Notes: generated from the letters alone by a model not told the origin. DNA of 64,000 nt from Rhodocyclaceae bacterium (GCA_020248265.1 JADCHX010000004.1:291473-355472); one strand, 5' to 3'. Counted from the stretch's first letter, positions 34,588-43,755 are shown. A program made the numbers and translations.

Positions 34588-35606
34588 GTGCTCCTCCGGT
34601 GCCGTGCGAGATCGATGGCCAGCGCCACTGCCTCGCGCAGGCTGCCGTCCAGGGCGCGGCCGGTGCCGGCGAGGTCGAGTGCCGTACCGTGATCGACGGA
34701 CGTGCGGATGATCGGCAGGCCCAGCGTGACGTTCACGCCGGCGCCGAAGCTCGCGTACTTGAGCACTGGCAGGCCCTGATCGTGGAACATCGCAAGGACT
34801 GCATCGCATCCCTGCAGGCGGTCGGGATTGAACAGGGTGTCTGCGGGCAGCGGGCCTTGTGCGTCGGTGCCTGCCGCCCGCAGCGCATCGATCACCGGCG
34901 TGATCACGTCGATTTCCTCGCGGCCCAGGTGTCCACCCTCGCCGGCATGCGGGTTCAGGCCCGACACCAGGATGCGCGGCCGCGCGATGCCGAAGTCGCG
35001 CCGGAGTGCCGCGTGCAGGATCTGCAGCGTGCGCGTCAGCGACGCGATGGTGATCGCCCCTGGCACGGCGGACAGCGGCAGGTGGGTGGTCGCCAGCGCG
35101 ACGCGAAGGCCACCACCGACCAGCATCATCACCACCTGGGGTGTGCCGGTGAGCTCGGCCAGCATTTCGGTATGCCCGGTGAACGGCAATCCTGCGTCAT
35201 TGATCACCCCCTTGTGCACCGGCGCGGTGACCAGCGCATCGAAATGGCCCGACTGGCAGCCCCGCACTGCGGCGGTGATCGTCTCCAGCACATAGTGTGC
35301 ATTGGCGGCCTCGAGCCGCCCCGCTTCGACCGGCACGGCGGCGTGGACGACCGCCACGTCGAGCGTTCCGGCCGGCGTGGAATCGGTCGCCTCGCCCGCC
35401 CGCCACTCCCGCACCGCCACCGGTCGGCCGAGTGCCCGGCCGCGCGCCTTCAGGACTTCCGGGTCGCCGAAGACCACGAGGCGGGCGCCGGGCGGCGGCG
35501 CGAATGCAAGCGCTACGCACAGGTCGGGGCCGATGCCCGCCGGCTCGCCGGAGGTCAGTGCGATCGTTGGCGGTGCCCCGCCCGGACCCGCTGGGGATGC
35601 GGCCAT
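34584..35606 (-). CDS. pdxA: 4-hydroxythreonine-4-phosphate dehydrogenase
   Basis: 340 residues from the ATG at 35606, 8 bp after surA; the same frame runs on upstream but that part is shadow of surA and lptD. A metal- and NAD-dependent dehydrogenase of the DXP-dependent vitamin B6 pathway. The metal-binding histidines appear in LPFTGHTEMLAE, SGLNPHAGEGG and AMFHDQGLP. The N-terminal ALTSGEPAGIGPDL is characteristic, with the usual TxGDPAGIG varied to SGEPAGIG. VTLGLPIIRTSVDHGTALDLAG is the conserved C-terminal motif. The stop overlaps the proposed rsmA CTG start. It probably belongs to one transcript with surA and lptD. Confidence 0.95.
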   Translation of the reverse strand: MAASPAGPGGAPPTIALTSGEPAGIGPDLCVALAFAPPPGARLVVFGDPEVLKARGRALGRPVAVREWRAGEATDSTPAGTLDVAVVHAAVPVEAGRLEAANAHYVLETITAAVRGCQSGHFDALVTAPVHKGVINDAGLPFTGHTEMLAELTGTPQVVMMLVGGGLRVALATTHLPLSAVPGAITIASLTRTLQILHAALRRDFGIARPRILVSGLNPHAGEGGHLGREEIDVITPVIDALRAAGTDAQGPLPADTLFNPDRLQGCDAVLAMFHDQGLPVLKYASFGAGVNVTLGLPIIRTSVDHGTALDLAGTGRALDGSLREAVALAIDLARHRRST

Positions 35607-35614
35607 CCGGTCGG

Positions 35615-36937
35615 TCAGCGCTCTTCGAGGCGCAGGTTGACGAATGCGCGATCGCGTATCTGGCGCACCCATTCCTGGTAGGTCTCGTCGGCCTTGCGCG
35701 CGCGCAAGGCCTGCCGGGCTCCCAGTCGCTGTCGCTCGTTGGACAGGTCTTCGCTGCGCCGCTCGAGCACCTGGATGAGGTGAACGCCGAAATCGCTCCG
35801 TACGGGATCGCTCACCTCGTTCACCTTCAGTTGGTCCATGGCGCGCTCGAAGGCGGGCACGGTGTCCCCGGGGGAGATCCAGCCGAGTTCGCCGCCTCGG
35901 GCGGCACTGCCATCGTCCGAATGCAGGCGGGCCAGTTCGCCGAACGGCGCACCGTTTTCGATGCGCTCCTTGAGCCCGCGCAGGCGCTGGTTCGCGTCGG
36001 CCTCCGGGACGAGCTCGTTCACCCGGATCAGGATATGGCGCGCGCGCGTCTGCTGGACGAGCACGCTGTTGCCGCCGACCCTGCGATCGACGATGCGAAT
36101 GATATGGAACCCGGCCGGGCTGCGCAGCACCGGGCTCACTTCGCCGACCTTCAGGCTTCGTGCCGCATCCGCGAACAGGGTCGGCCAGCGATCGGTCGGC
36201 CGCGCGCCCATCACGCCGCCCTTCAGTGCATCGGGTGCGTCCGAGAACGCGGCAGCGACCTGTCCGAAGTCGGTGCCCGCCTTGACCTGGCCGAGCGCTT
36301 GCTCGGCGCGAGCCCGGCGTTCGGCCAGTTGCTCCGGCGACGCGCCTTCCGGCACGCGCACCAGGATGTGTGCCAGGTTCAGTTCGTCGTTGCTGCCCTG
36401 GGCTGCGCTGTTCTTCAGGAAGTTGTCGATCTCCGATTCCGTGACGACGACGCGCGAGTCGACCTCGCGCTCGCGCAGCCGGCTGATCAGCACTTCGTCG
36501 CGCAGGTCTTCCCTGAAGCGCGTGAATGCCATGCCGTCGCGCTCGATCGCCTCGCGGAACTGCGGCAGTGTCATCTTGTTCTCGGCTGCGATGCGGGAGA
36601 GGATCTTCTCGAGCTGTCCGTCGTCGATCCGGATGCCGGTTTCCCTCGCCAGCTGCAGCTGCACTCGATCGGAGATCATGCGCTCGAGTACCTGCCGCTC
36701 GAGTATCTCGGCGGGAGGGAGCGCCGTGCCCTGGCGCGACAACTGCGCGACGGCCAGCTTCGTGCGCAGCGTGAGGTCGAACTGGGTGATTACCTCGTCG
36801 TTCACCACCGCGACGATGCGGTCGACGGTCAGCACGCGCGCGGGCATGGGCCCCTGGGCAGGGGCGGCGCCCGGTGCGGCCAGCAGCACGGCGGCCAGCA
36901 GCAGGGCGGAGAGGAGTGTCGGCAGGCGGCGTGACAT
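35615..36937 (-). CDS. surA: periplasmic chaperone and peptidyl-prolyl isomerase SurA
   Basis: 440 residues. A signal peptide (about 1–28, ending APAQ) directs it to the periplasm. The order is N-terminal chaperone domain (about 35–175, VDRIVAVVNDEVIT), a first parvulin domain (about 185–285, LNLAHILVRVPEGASPEQLA), a second (about 300–395, TRARHILIRVNELVPEADA), and a short C-terminal helix that completes the chaperone module. It escorts outer-membrane proteins to the Bam complex; LptD, encoded 27 bp upstream, is a major client in E. coli. Ends 8 bp before pdxA. Confidence 0.95.
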   Translation of the reverse strand: MSRRLPTLLSALLLAAVLLAAPGAAPAQGPMPARVLTVDRIVAVVNDEVITQFDLTLRTKLAVAQLSRQGTALPPAEILERQVLERMISDRVQLQLARETGIRIDDGQLEKILSRIAAENKMTLPQFREAIERDGMAFTRFREDLRDEVLISRLREREVDSRVVVTESEIDNFLKNSAAQGSNDELNLAHILVRVPEGASPEQLAERRARAEQALGQVKAGTDFGQVAAAFSDAPDALKGGVMGARPTDRWPTLFADAARSLKVGEVSPVLRSPAGFHIIRIVDRRVGGNSVLVQQTRARHILIRVNELVPEADANQRLRGLKERIENGAPFGELARLHSDDGSAARGGELGWISPGDTVPAFERAMDQLKVNEVSDPVRSDFGVHLIQVLERRSEDLSNERQRLGARQALRARKADETYQEWVRQIRDRAFVNLRLEER

Positions 36938-36964
36938 GGGGGTGGCAGCTGTGGTGCGCGCGCG

Positions 36965-39223
36965 TCAGCGCAACGGGTAGGGGACGGTCGTGACCGGCTG
37001 GGTCCGGTTCAGTTCGGAATCGACGTAACCGGGAATGCTGCGCCTGAGCAGCTCGAAAGGATTGGAGCCTACCCGCGACAACCCCCCGAGCTCGACCTGG
37101 AAGAGGAAGGCGGTATTCGCCTGCTGGGTGGCGACGGCGATGCGGTTTGCGACGAACCGGAAGCTCCAGCAATCATCATCATACTGGAAGCCCGCCAGCC
37201 CTTCCAGAATGGTGCCATCGCGGAACGAGTAGTTGTAGCGCGCCAGCGTCGACCAGCCGCGGCCGAGCCGCCACTGCGTGGACAGATCGATCTGCTCCAG
37301 CTGGGTACGCGAGTACCGGTAGGACGCGTTGAACACCATGCCGGGTTCCGGGATGAAACGCACGCCGAGCACCGAGCGCTCGACGGTAGACAGCGTCGAG
37401 CTGTACTGCAGGCCGGCGTCCAGTGTCCAGCCGCGCCACAGCTGCCCGGTGACCGAACCGATCAGGTCGGACTTCGAGCGACCGCGCTCGGGCGCTCCGG
37501 GTAACGTCACCTGCAGGCTGTCGAGGTAGAAGCGCTGCGCGACGCCGAGCCGGAGCCGTTCCGAGCCGGTGTCCGGGTCGATGACGCGCGAGATCAGCCC
37601 GGCCGTCACCTGGTTCGCATCGGCGATGCGGTCGCTGCCGGAGTAGAGATTTTCCTGGAACAGCGTGACGAAGTTGGGGTCCGGCAACGCGCTGTCGAAC
37701 ACCGGCAGGCGGGACTGGTCGCGGAACGGAATGTACGAATAGAACAGCCGTGGCTCCAGGGTTTGCGTGATGTTGCGCCCGAACATGGACGAGTCGCGCT
37801 CGAAGACCACGCCGCTGTCGAGGCTGAAGACCGGCAGCGTCCGGGTAGCGTCGCCGAGGGTGGTCGTCTGCGGATCCATCGCGTAGCGCGTGTGGTGCAG
37901 CGCGGCCTTCGGCTTGATGAACCCGAACGTGCTGAGGAAAGGCAGCGTGATGCTCGGGTTGACGACCAGCCGCTGGCCGTTGGGCAGTGTCGGGTGGCTG
38001 AAACTCACGTACTCGCTGTTCAGCCCGAGGTCGCTGCCGAACACATCGAGCCGGTTGCCGACGTAGGAAATCTGCGGCAACCGCGCGTAGGGAGGCGTGA
38101 TCGGTGCCAGCGGATCCTGCAGCGTCTGGAAGCGCTGGGCGCGGAAGAAGAGGGTGCCGAAAGCATCGTTGCGGCTGAGTATCGCGTCGCGGTTCAGGTT
38201 GGTCAGCGAAGTCAGCGCGATGCGCGTGGCCATGTCGCGGAAGTACAGGTCATCCGAAACCTTCTGCATGTTGACCAGGCCGGTCCAGCTGCCGCCGAGA
38301 GGGTCTGCCCCGACCCGCTGTGTGTGCCGAAAGGCCAGCAGGTACCGGTTGTCCTGCATGATCCGGTCGTTGGGCAGGAATTCAGCCCGCGCCTCCCCGG
38401 CGTAAGCGGTACCGAGGTAGCGGAATTCGTTGCCCACCTGCATGCCGCGCTTGGCCATCAGTCGTGGCGTGACCGTGTAGTCCATGTCGGGCGCGATGGC
38501 CCAGTAGTAGGGCGTCCCCAGTTCCGCACCGTTGCGGCCCGACAGCGCGAAGGTCGGCGCGAGGAAGCCCGACTTGCGCTCGCTGGCCAGCGGGAACGAC
38601 AGCGCCGGCGCATAGAAGATCGGGACGCCCTGGAATACCAGCGAGGCATTGCGCGCGATGCCCACGTTACGGGCCTGGTCGATCAGCAGTTCGTCGGCGC
38701 GGATGTACCAGTCTTCGCTTTCCGGTCCGCAGGTCGTGTATCGGCCACGCTCTGCCCGGAATCGATCCTCCCCTTCGAAGAACATGCGCTCGGCCGTACC
38801 GCGTCCGCCCAGTTCGGGCAGCCTGTACACGGGGTTGTCCATGAACCCGCTCAAGCGGTCGATGTTGAGGAACAGAAAGGGGCCGAGCACTTCGTTCCGG
38901 CGTTGCACGAGTACCACGTTGCCCTGCGCGGTCAGGTCGCCGCTGGCGGCGTTGTGCCGCAGGAAGTCGGCGAACACGGCCTGCCCGCGCCTGCGCAGGA
39001 TCGCGTCGCCTTCAGCCTCGATTTCGTCGCGTCCACGCCCGCGGATCACGTCGGCATCGACGAACAGCGGGACCGGATCCTTGTTTTCGATCGGGATACG
39101 GACAAGATCGGACTCGATGCGCAGGTCCACTCCAGGCGACTGACCCGACGACTGGGCGAAGCCCGAGGCGGAACCGGTGGCGAGGAGTGCCGCACAGATG
39201 AGCCGCGGCGGAAACCGGCGCAT
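36965..39223 (-). CDS. lptD: LPS-assembly outer-membrane protein LptD
   Basis: 752 residues with a signal peptide (about 1–23, ending SGFAQ). An N-terminal OstA/LptA-like beta-jellyroll (about 35–190) receives lipopolysaccharide from LptA. The rest is the large 26-strand outer-membrane barrel that, plugged by LptE, places LPS in the outer leaflet. The mature protein appears to hold only two cysteines, one in RYTTCGPES (N-terminal domain) and one in YDDDCWSF near the C-terminus. E. coli has four, making two interdomain disulfides. One such disulfide could form here, probably with DsbA. First gene of the lptD–surA–pdxA–rsmA unit and divergent from amgK. Confidence 0.94.
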   Translation of the reverse strand: MRRFPPRLICAALLATGSASGFAQSSGQSPGVDLRIESDLVRIPIENKDPVPLFVDADVIRGRGRDEIEAEGDAILRRRGQAVFADFLRHNAASGDLTAQGNVVLVQRRNEVLGPFLFLNIDRLSGFMDNPVYRLPELGGRGTAERMFFEGEDRFRAERGRYTTCGPESEDWYIRADELLIDQARNVGIARNASLVFQGVPIFYAPALSFPLASERKSGFLAPTFALSGRNGAELGTPYYWAIAPDMDYTVTPRLMAKRGMQVGNEFRYLGTAYAGEARAEFLPNDRIMQDNRYLLAFRHTQRVGADPLGGSWTGLVNMQKVSDDLYFRDMATRIALTSLTNLNRDAILSRNDAFGTLFFRAQRFQTLQDPLAPITPPYARLPQISYVGNRLDVFGSDLGLNSEYVSFSHPTLPNGQRLVVNPSITLPFLSTFGFIKPKAALHHTRYAMDPQTTTLGDATRTLPVFSLDSGVVFERDSSMFGRNITQTLEPRLFYSYIPFRDQSRLPVFDSALPDPNFVTLFQENLYSGSDRIADANQVTAGLISRVIDPDTGSERLRLGVAQRFYLDSLQVTLPGAPERGRSKSDLIGSVTGQLWRGWTLDAGLQYSSTLSTVERSVLGVRFIPEPGMVFNASYRYSRTQLEQIDLSTQWRLGRGWSTLARYNYSFRDGTILEGLAGFQYDDDCWSFRFVANRIAVATQQANTAFLFQVELGGLSRVGSNPFELLRRSIPGYVDSELNRTQPVTTVPYPLR

Positions 39224-39354
39224 GCGCAGTCAGTGAAAGGAGGGAAGGGGTACTCTGGATGTCGATCTACCTTCGCATAATTCGGAGGTGCAGGCAATCC
39301 GGCTTCCGGCACGCGGGCGAGGCTGCGCCGCCGGCAGTCGGCCGGCGGCTGCGC

Positions 39355-39360
39355 GATAAT
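39355..39360 (+). promoter_or_regulatory. -10-like hexamer immediately before amgK
   Basis: GATAAT, five of six matches, ends 6 bases before the GTG at 39367. As at mrcA, a start site 6–7 bases downstream would fall on the start codon and give a leaderless message. The -35 region is weak (CGGCAG at a 17-bp spacer), and no ribosome site precedes the GTG. Confidence 0.4.
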
Positions 39361-39366
39361 CGAGCC

Positions 39367-40416
39367 GTGCACGAACCCGGACTGAAGCCTGCGGCGGTAC
39401 CCCCCGAGACCCTCCCCGACGAGCGGCAGCTTGCAGCCGCGCGCTGGGCGGGCGACGCGCTCGGGCTCGGTGCCCCGGTGTCACTGGCGACCGCGTCCGC
39501 GGATGCCAGCTTCCGGCGCTACTTCCGACTCGCCGACCCGCGCGACGGGCGCAGTCTGATCGTGATGGACGCCCCCCCGGCGCACGAAGATTGTCGCCCC
39601 TTCGTCCACGTCGCCGCGATGCTTGCCGAGGCCCGCGTCAATGCGCCCGCAGTGCTCGCACAGAACCTCGATCAGGGTTTTCTGCTGCTGACAGACCTTG
39701 GCCGGGTGACCTACCTCGACGTGCTCGTACAGCGTGATGCCGGACGGGTCGATGCGCTCCATGCCGATGCAATCGCGGCCCTGGTCGCGATGCAGCGTAT
39801 CGACGTACGCGGCCGGCTGCCCGCATACGACCGGGCGCTGCTCGGTCGGGAACTCGACCTGTTCCCGGAGTGGTATCTGGGTCGCCATCTCGGTCAGTCG
39901 CCGGATGCTGCCGCCTCCGCTACGCTCGCGACCGTTGGCGCCCGCTTGCTCGATCGGGCGCTTGCCCAGCCCCGTGTGTTCGTGCATCGCGACTACCACT
40001 CGCGAAACCTGATGTGCAGCGAACCCAATCCCGGCATCCTCGACTTCCAGGACGCGGTCGAGGGACCGATCACCTACGACCTGGCCTCGTTGTTCAAGGA
40101 TGCCTACATCGACTGGGACGAGGCGCTGCTGCTCGACTGGCTGGCGCGCTACTGGGACCAGGCCCGGCGCAGCGGGCTGCCGGTAAACGCCGATTTCGGC
40201 GAGTTCCATCGCGACTTCGAATGGATGGGCGTGCAGCGCCACCTGAAGGTGCTCGGCATCTTCGCGCGCCTGGCGTGGCGCGACGGCAAGCGCGGCTACC
40301 TCGATTCGATGCCCAGGGTACGCCGCTACCTGCGCAGCACCTGCGCGCGCTACCGTGACCTGGCCCCACTCGCGCGCTGGCTGGACGAGACCGGTCCGGC
40401 GCACGAACCGCCCTGA
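39367..40416 (+). CDS. amgK: anomeric MurNAc/GlcNAc kinase AmgK (APH-fold)
   Basis: 349 residues from the GTG at 39367; an ATG at 39259 would add 36 arginine-rich residues that do not resemble the family. Aminoglycoside-phosphotransferase fold: nucleotide-binding N-lobe (ATASADASFRRYFRL), the catalytic loop VFVHRDYHSRNLM (HRD-x4-N), and the metal-binding ILDFQDAVEGPITYDLASLFKDAY. With its partner MurU it forms the cell-wall recycling route known in Pseudomonas and many other Gram-negatives: AmgK phosphorylates MurNAc at C1 and MurU makes UDP-MurNAc. This bypasses the fosfomycin target MurA for recycled sugar. The stop overlaps the murU start (TGATG). Divergent from lptD. Confidence 0.9.
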   Translation: MHEPGLKPAAVPPETLPDERQLAAARWAGDALGLGAPVSLATASADASFRRYFRLADPRDGRSLIVMDAPPAHEDCRPFVHVAAMLAEARVNAPAVLAQNLDQGFLLLTDLGRVTYLDVLVQRDAGRVDALHADAIAALVAMQRIDVRGRLPAYDRALLGRELDLFPEWYLGRHLGQSPDAAASATLATVGARLLDRALAQPRVFVHRDYHSRNLMCSEPNPGILDFQDAVEGPITYDLASLFKDAYIDWDEALLLDWLARYWDQARRSGLPVNADFGEFHRDFEWMGVQRHLKVLGIFARLAWRDGKRGYLDSMPRVRRYLRSTCARYRDLAPLARWLDETGPAHEPP

Positions 40417-41141
40417 TGATCGCGATGATCCTCGCCGCCGGCCGCGGCGAGCGCATGCGGCCGCTCACCGACAATCTCCCCAAGCCGCTGCTGGAGGCTG
40501 GGGGGCGGCCGCTGATCGTGCATCTGATCGACGGGCTGGTGGCGGCGGGCTGCCGCCGGCTGGTCATCAACACGGCCCATCTCGGAGGGATGCTGGAGGC
40601 GGCGCTCGGCGATGGCGGCGGACTGGGCGCGCAGATCCGCTGGTCCCACGAGGGCACGGCGCTCGAGACGGCTGGTGGCATCGCGCTGGCCCGGCCGCTG
40701 CTGGGCGAGCAGCCGTTCCTGGTGGTCAACGGCGACGTCTGGACCGACCTTGCATTCGGCCCGTTCATCGAGCGCGCAGGCGCGGCCCTTGCCGATCCGG
40801 CCTGCGACGCACACCTGCTGCTGGTCGACAACCCGGTGCATCATCCCGCGGGAGACTTCCGGCTGCTGCACGGCCGCGTCATCGACGATACCGCGCCGGG
40901 CGCCGCCACCGCGCCGAAGCATACCTTCGCCGGCATCGGCGTCTATCGGCCGCGGCTGTTCGATGGGGTGGTGCCGGGTGCGCGCGCCGCGCTGGCGCCC
41001 CTGCTTTTCGACTCGAGGGCGCGCGGAGCGCTGTCGGCCGAGCACTTCGGTGGCGGCTGGATGGACATCGGTACGCCCGAGCGGCTGGGCGACCTCGACC
41101 GACGGTTACGGGCCGGTCAGCAGGCTGCGCCCTCCCTATAA
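40416..41141 (+). CDS. murU: MurNAc-1-phosphate uridylyltransferase MurU
   Basis: 241 residues. Nucleotidyltransferase (GT-A-like) fold with the N-terminal signature MILAAGRGERMRPLTDNLPKPLL, split over the nucleotide-binding loop and the catalytic lysine. A metal-binding aspartate is in LVVNGDVWTDL. The later segments FAGIGVYRPRLF and GGWMDIGTPERLGDL are typical of MurU and the related RfbA-type enzymes. Next to amgK the assignment to MurU is well supported; without that neighbour it could be a mannose- or glucose-1-phosphate transferase. It starts on the last base of the amgK stop and its TAA stop shares a base with the pepP ATG. Confidence 0.9.
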   Translation: MIAMILAAGRGERMRPLTDNLPKPLLEAGGRPLIVHLIDGLVAAGCRRLVINTAHLGGMLEAALGDGGGLGAQIRWSHEGTALETAGGIALARPLLGEQPFLVVNGDVWTDLAFGPFIERAGAALADPACDAHLLLVDNPVHHPAGDFRLLHGRVIDDTAPGAATAPKHTFAGIGVYRPRLFDGVVPGARAALAPLLFDSRARGALSAEHFGGGWMDIGTPERLGDLDRRLRAGQQAAPSL

Positions 41142-42505
41142 TGGAAGCTCCTCTCGCTCTGACACCCTCCATGCCGCCGTTCGAACCGATCCCCCTGCCC
41201 GAACTCGCGCGTGCGGCGCGTGAGCGCCGTACCCGCCTCGCCGGGTGCTTCGGCGAGGGCGTTGCCGTGCTCTCGACTGCGCCCGAGCGCGCGCGCAACC
41301 GCGATACGCACTATCCGTATCGCTTCGACAGCTACTTCTACTACCTCACTGCCTTCCCGGAACCGGACGCGGTGGTCGTTATCGTGGGTGGAGCATCGCC
41401 GAGGCACATCCTGTTCTGCCGTGCCCGCGACCCGGAGCGCGAACTGTGGGACGGCTTGCGCCACGGGCCGGAGGCTGCCTGCGAGCGGTTTGGTTTCGAC
41501 GAGGCACATCCGGTGTCGGAACTCGATGCGCGGATGCCCGGGCTGATCGCGGACCAGCCGGCGCTCTACTGCGCGATCGGCGAGGACGCGGCCTGGAGCG
41601 CGCGCGTCTCGGGCTGGTTGAACGAGGTGCGGGCGATGGCCCGCACGGGTGTCGCCGCCCCGGCCACCCTCGGCGAGGTGCGGGTGCTGGTCGACCGGAT
41701 GCGCGTCGTGAAGGATGCGCAGGAGTTGTCGATCATGCGTCGCGCCGCAGCGATCTCGTGCGACGCCCATCGGCGGGCGATGCGCGCTGCGCGCCCTGGC
41801 CGCTTCGAATTCGAGGTGGAAGCGGAACTGCTGCATGCCTTCCGCACCGCTGGGGCGCAGGCACCTGCGTACACGTCGATCGTGGCTGGCGGCGCGAATG
41901 CCTGCGTGCTGCATTATGTCGAGAACGCTTCGAAGCTGGCCACCGGTGACCTGTTGCTGATCGATGCCGGTTGCGAACTCGACGGCTATGCGTCCGACAT
42001 CACGCGCACCTTCCCGGTCGACGGGCGCTTCACCGGCGCGCAGCGCGCGCTCTACGAATGCGTCCTCGAGGCGCAGCGCCTGGCGATCGACGCAGTGCGC
42101 CCGGGCGCGAGCTGGCAGGCGCCGCACGACGCGGCCGTGTCGGCGCTGTGTGACGGATTCGTCGACCTCGGGCTGTGTGAAGGGCCGGTCGAGCGCGTGC
42201 TGGAATCGGGCGACTACAAGCGGTTCTACATGCACCGGACCGGCCACTGGCTCGGGCTCGACGTGCACGACGCAGGCGACTACAAGCGCGACGGCCAGTG
42301 GGTACTGCTCGAGCCGGGGCAGGTGACCACGGTCGAGCCCGGCTGCTACGTGCGCCCGGGAGACAAGATTCCAGAGGCCTTCTGGAACATCGGCATCCGC
42401 ATCGAGGATGACGTCGTGGTTACCGCCACGGGCAACGAGGTGATCACCGCCGACGCGCCCAAGCGCATCGACGACATCGAGGCATGGATGCGCGAGCGGC
42501 CGTGA
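41141..42505 (+). CDS. pepP: Xaa-Pro aminopeptidase (aminopeptidase P)
   Basis: 454 residues from the ATG at 41141, which overlaps the murU stop (TAATG); another ATG at 41171 (MPPFEPIPL) is equally possible. M24B metallopeptidase that removes N-terminal residues preceding proline. The N-terminal creatinase-like domain (RYPYRFDSYFYYLTAF region) is followed by the pita-bread catalytic domain. Its five metal ligands are in place: Asp in LLLIDAGCELDGYASDITRTFP (two Asp, listed only in part), His in YMHRTGHWLGLDVHD, Glu in VTTVEPGCY, and Glu in IGIRIEDDVVV. Followed directly by the ubiH-like gene, the same pair as in E. coli (pepP–ubiH). Confidence 0.95.
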   Translation: MEAPLALTPSMPPFEPIPLPELARAARERRTRLAGCFGEGVAVLSTAPERARNRDTHYPYRFDSYFYYLTAFPEPDAVVVIVGGASPRHILFCRARDPERELWDGLRHGPEAACERFGFDEAHPVSELDARMPGLIADQPALYCAIGEDAAWSARVSGWLNEVRAMARTGVAAPATLGEVRVLVDRMRVVKDAQELSIMRRAAAISCDAHRRAMRAARPGRFEFEVEAELLHAFRTAGAQAPAYTSIVAGGANACVLHYVENASKLATGDLLLIDAGCELDGYASDITRTFPVDGRFTGAQRALYECVLEAQRLAIDAVRPGASWQAPHDAAVSALCDGFVDLGLCEGPVERVLESGDYKRFYMHRTGHWLGLDVHDAGDYKRDGQWVLLEPGQVTTVEPGCYVRPGDKIPEAFWNIGIRIEDDVVVTATGNEVITADAPKRIDDIEAWMRERP

Positions 42506-43755
42506 CCGGCGGTACGCGCCTGCCGGGTGGGACATGGCCGCCGGCTCTTCAGCCGTCTGCCGCAATGCCCGGGGCCACGCCAGCGCTGCCGCCGCCGGTG
42601 GCGATCGTCGGCGCCGGGCCGGTTGGTGCGGTCGCCGCGCTGGCGCTGGCCGCGCGCGGCGTGCGTGCGCAAGTGTTCGACGCCCGTGAACCGGCCGCCG
42701 GCAAGCCCGACCGGCGGGCGATGGCGTTGTCGTGGGGCACCCGGCTTGCCCTCGAACGGCTGGGCGTATGGGCGCGCATCGCGCGTCCCGATCCGATCAC
42801 GCGCGTGAGCGTCAGCGAGCGGGGCGCCTTCGGCAGCATCGAATTCACGTGCGAAGACCTCGACACGCCGGCGCTGGGTTTCGTCGTCGACTACGGCGAC
42901 CTCGCGCTCGCCTGCAGCCATGCGCTTCAGGCCGCCGGGATTCCCATCAAGTGGAAGACACCAGTGGCCTCGGTCGATCCCGTCGCGGAGGCGGTCGAAC
43001 TCGTGCTCGCGCCCGAGGGCGAGGCCGGTTACCGCGTCGGTGCACGCTGCGTGGTGCTGGCCGATGGTGCCGAAGGCGTCGATGGCGGTGCCGCACCGTC
43101 CCGCATCGCGCGGGCGTATCGACAGGTCGCTCTGGTCGGCGACGTCGGCTGCGAGCGCTTTACGCCCGGACGTGCGTTCGAGCGGTTCGCCGGAAGCGGG
43201 CCGCTGGCGCTGCTGCCCCGGTCCGGGCACTTCTCCTGCGTCTGGATCGTCGAGCCCGAGGTTGCACAGGACCTGCTCGATGCGGGTCCGGCCGCGCTGG
43301 CGCGGGCACTCGAGCAGGCGGCCGGCCCCGGGTTTGGCGCGATGCGCTGGCTGACGGCGCCGGTACGCGTGCCGCTGGCGCTGCGGCGCGCCGGTCGCGC
43401 GGCCGATCCGCGCGTGGTGCCCATCGGCAATGCCTCGCAGATGCTGCACCCGGTGGCCGGGCAGGGCTTCAACCTTGGCGTGCGCGATGCACTCGGGCTC
43501 GCCTCCGCGTGGCCCCTCGGCGATCCGCCAGTGACCGCGCAAGGCGATGCCCTGGCGCGCTCGCTCGCTGCCTTCGCCCGTTCGCGCCGGGTCGACCGCG
43601 GCTTGACCGTCGCCGCGACCGATGCGATCGCGCGCTTGACCGCAATCGACAATCCCGTCGCCGCGGCCTTGCGCGGCTTTGGTCTCGCCGCCATCGATGT
43701 ACTGCCCGCGGTGCGCCGGCGCGCACTCGACACGCTGGTCTTCGGCGCGTCCTGA
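42502..43755 (+). CDS. ubiH: FAD-dependent ubiquinone-biosynthesis hydroxylase (UbiH/UbiF family)
   Basis: 417 residues from the GTG at 42502, which overlaps the pepP stop as GTGA; an ATG at 42484 is an alternative. Class A flavin monooxygenase that hydroxylates the ubiquinone ring. The FAD-binding GxGxxG is AIVGAGPVGAVAALAL (from about residue 34). The middle signature is VLADGAEGVD. The second FAD motif, usually GDAAH…P.GGQG, is GNASQMLHPVAGQGFNLGVRDA, with Asn replacing the first Asp. Position after pepP argues for UbiH, but UbiF, UbiI and UbiM relatives cannot be told apart by eye. A short Pro/Ala-rich N-terminal extension precedes the fold. Confidence 0.85.
   Translation: MTGGTRLPGGTWPPALQPSAAMPGATPALPPPVAIVGAGPVGAVAALALAARGVRAQVFDAREPAAGKPDRRAMALSWGTRLALERLGVWARIARPDPITRVSVSERGAFGSIEFTCEDLDTPALGFVVDYGDLALACSHALQAAGIPIKWKTPVASVDPVAEAVELVLAPEGEAGYRVGARCVVLADGAEGVDGGAAPSRIARAYRQVALVGDVGCERFTPGRAFERFAGSGPLALLPRSGHFSCVWIVEPEVAQDLLDAGPAALARALEQAAGPGFGAMRWLTAPVRVPLALRRAGRAADPRVVPIGNASQMLHPVAGQGFNLGVRDALGLASAWPLGDPPVTAQGDALARSLAAFARSRRVDRGLTVAATDAIARLTAIDNPVAAALRGFGLAAIDVLPAVRRRALDTLVFGAS

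Noticed and set aside
41137-41142. TATAAT as a promoter for pepP
   Set aside because: The hexamer is formed by the murU stop and pepP start (CTATAATG), so it may be coincidence; no -35 was found, and coupling from murU is enough.
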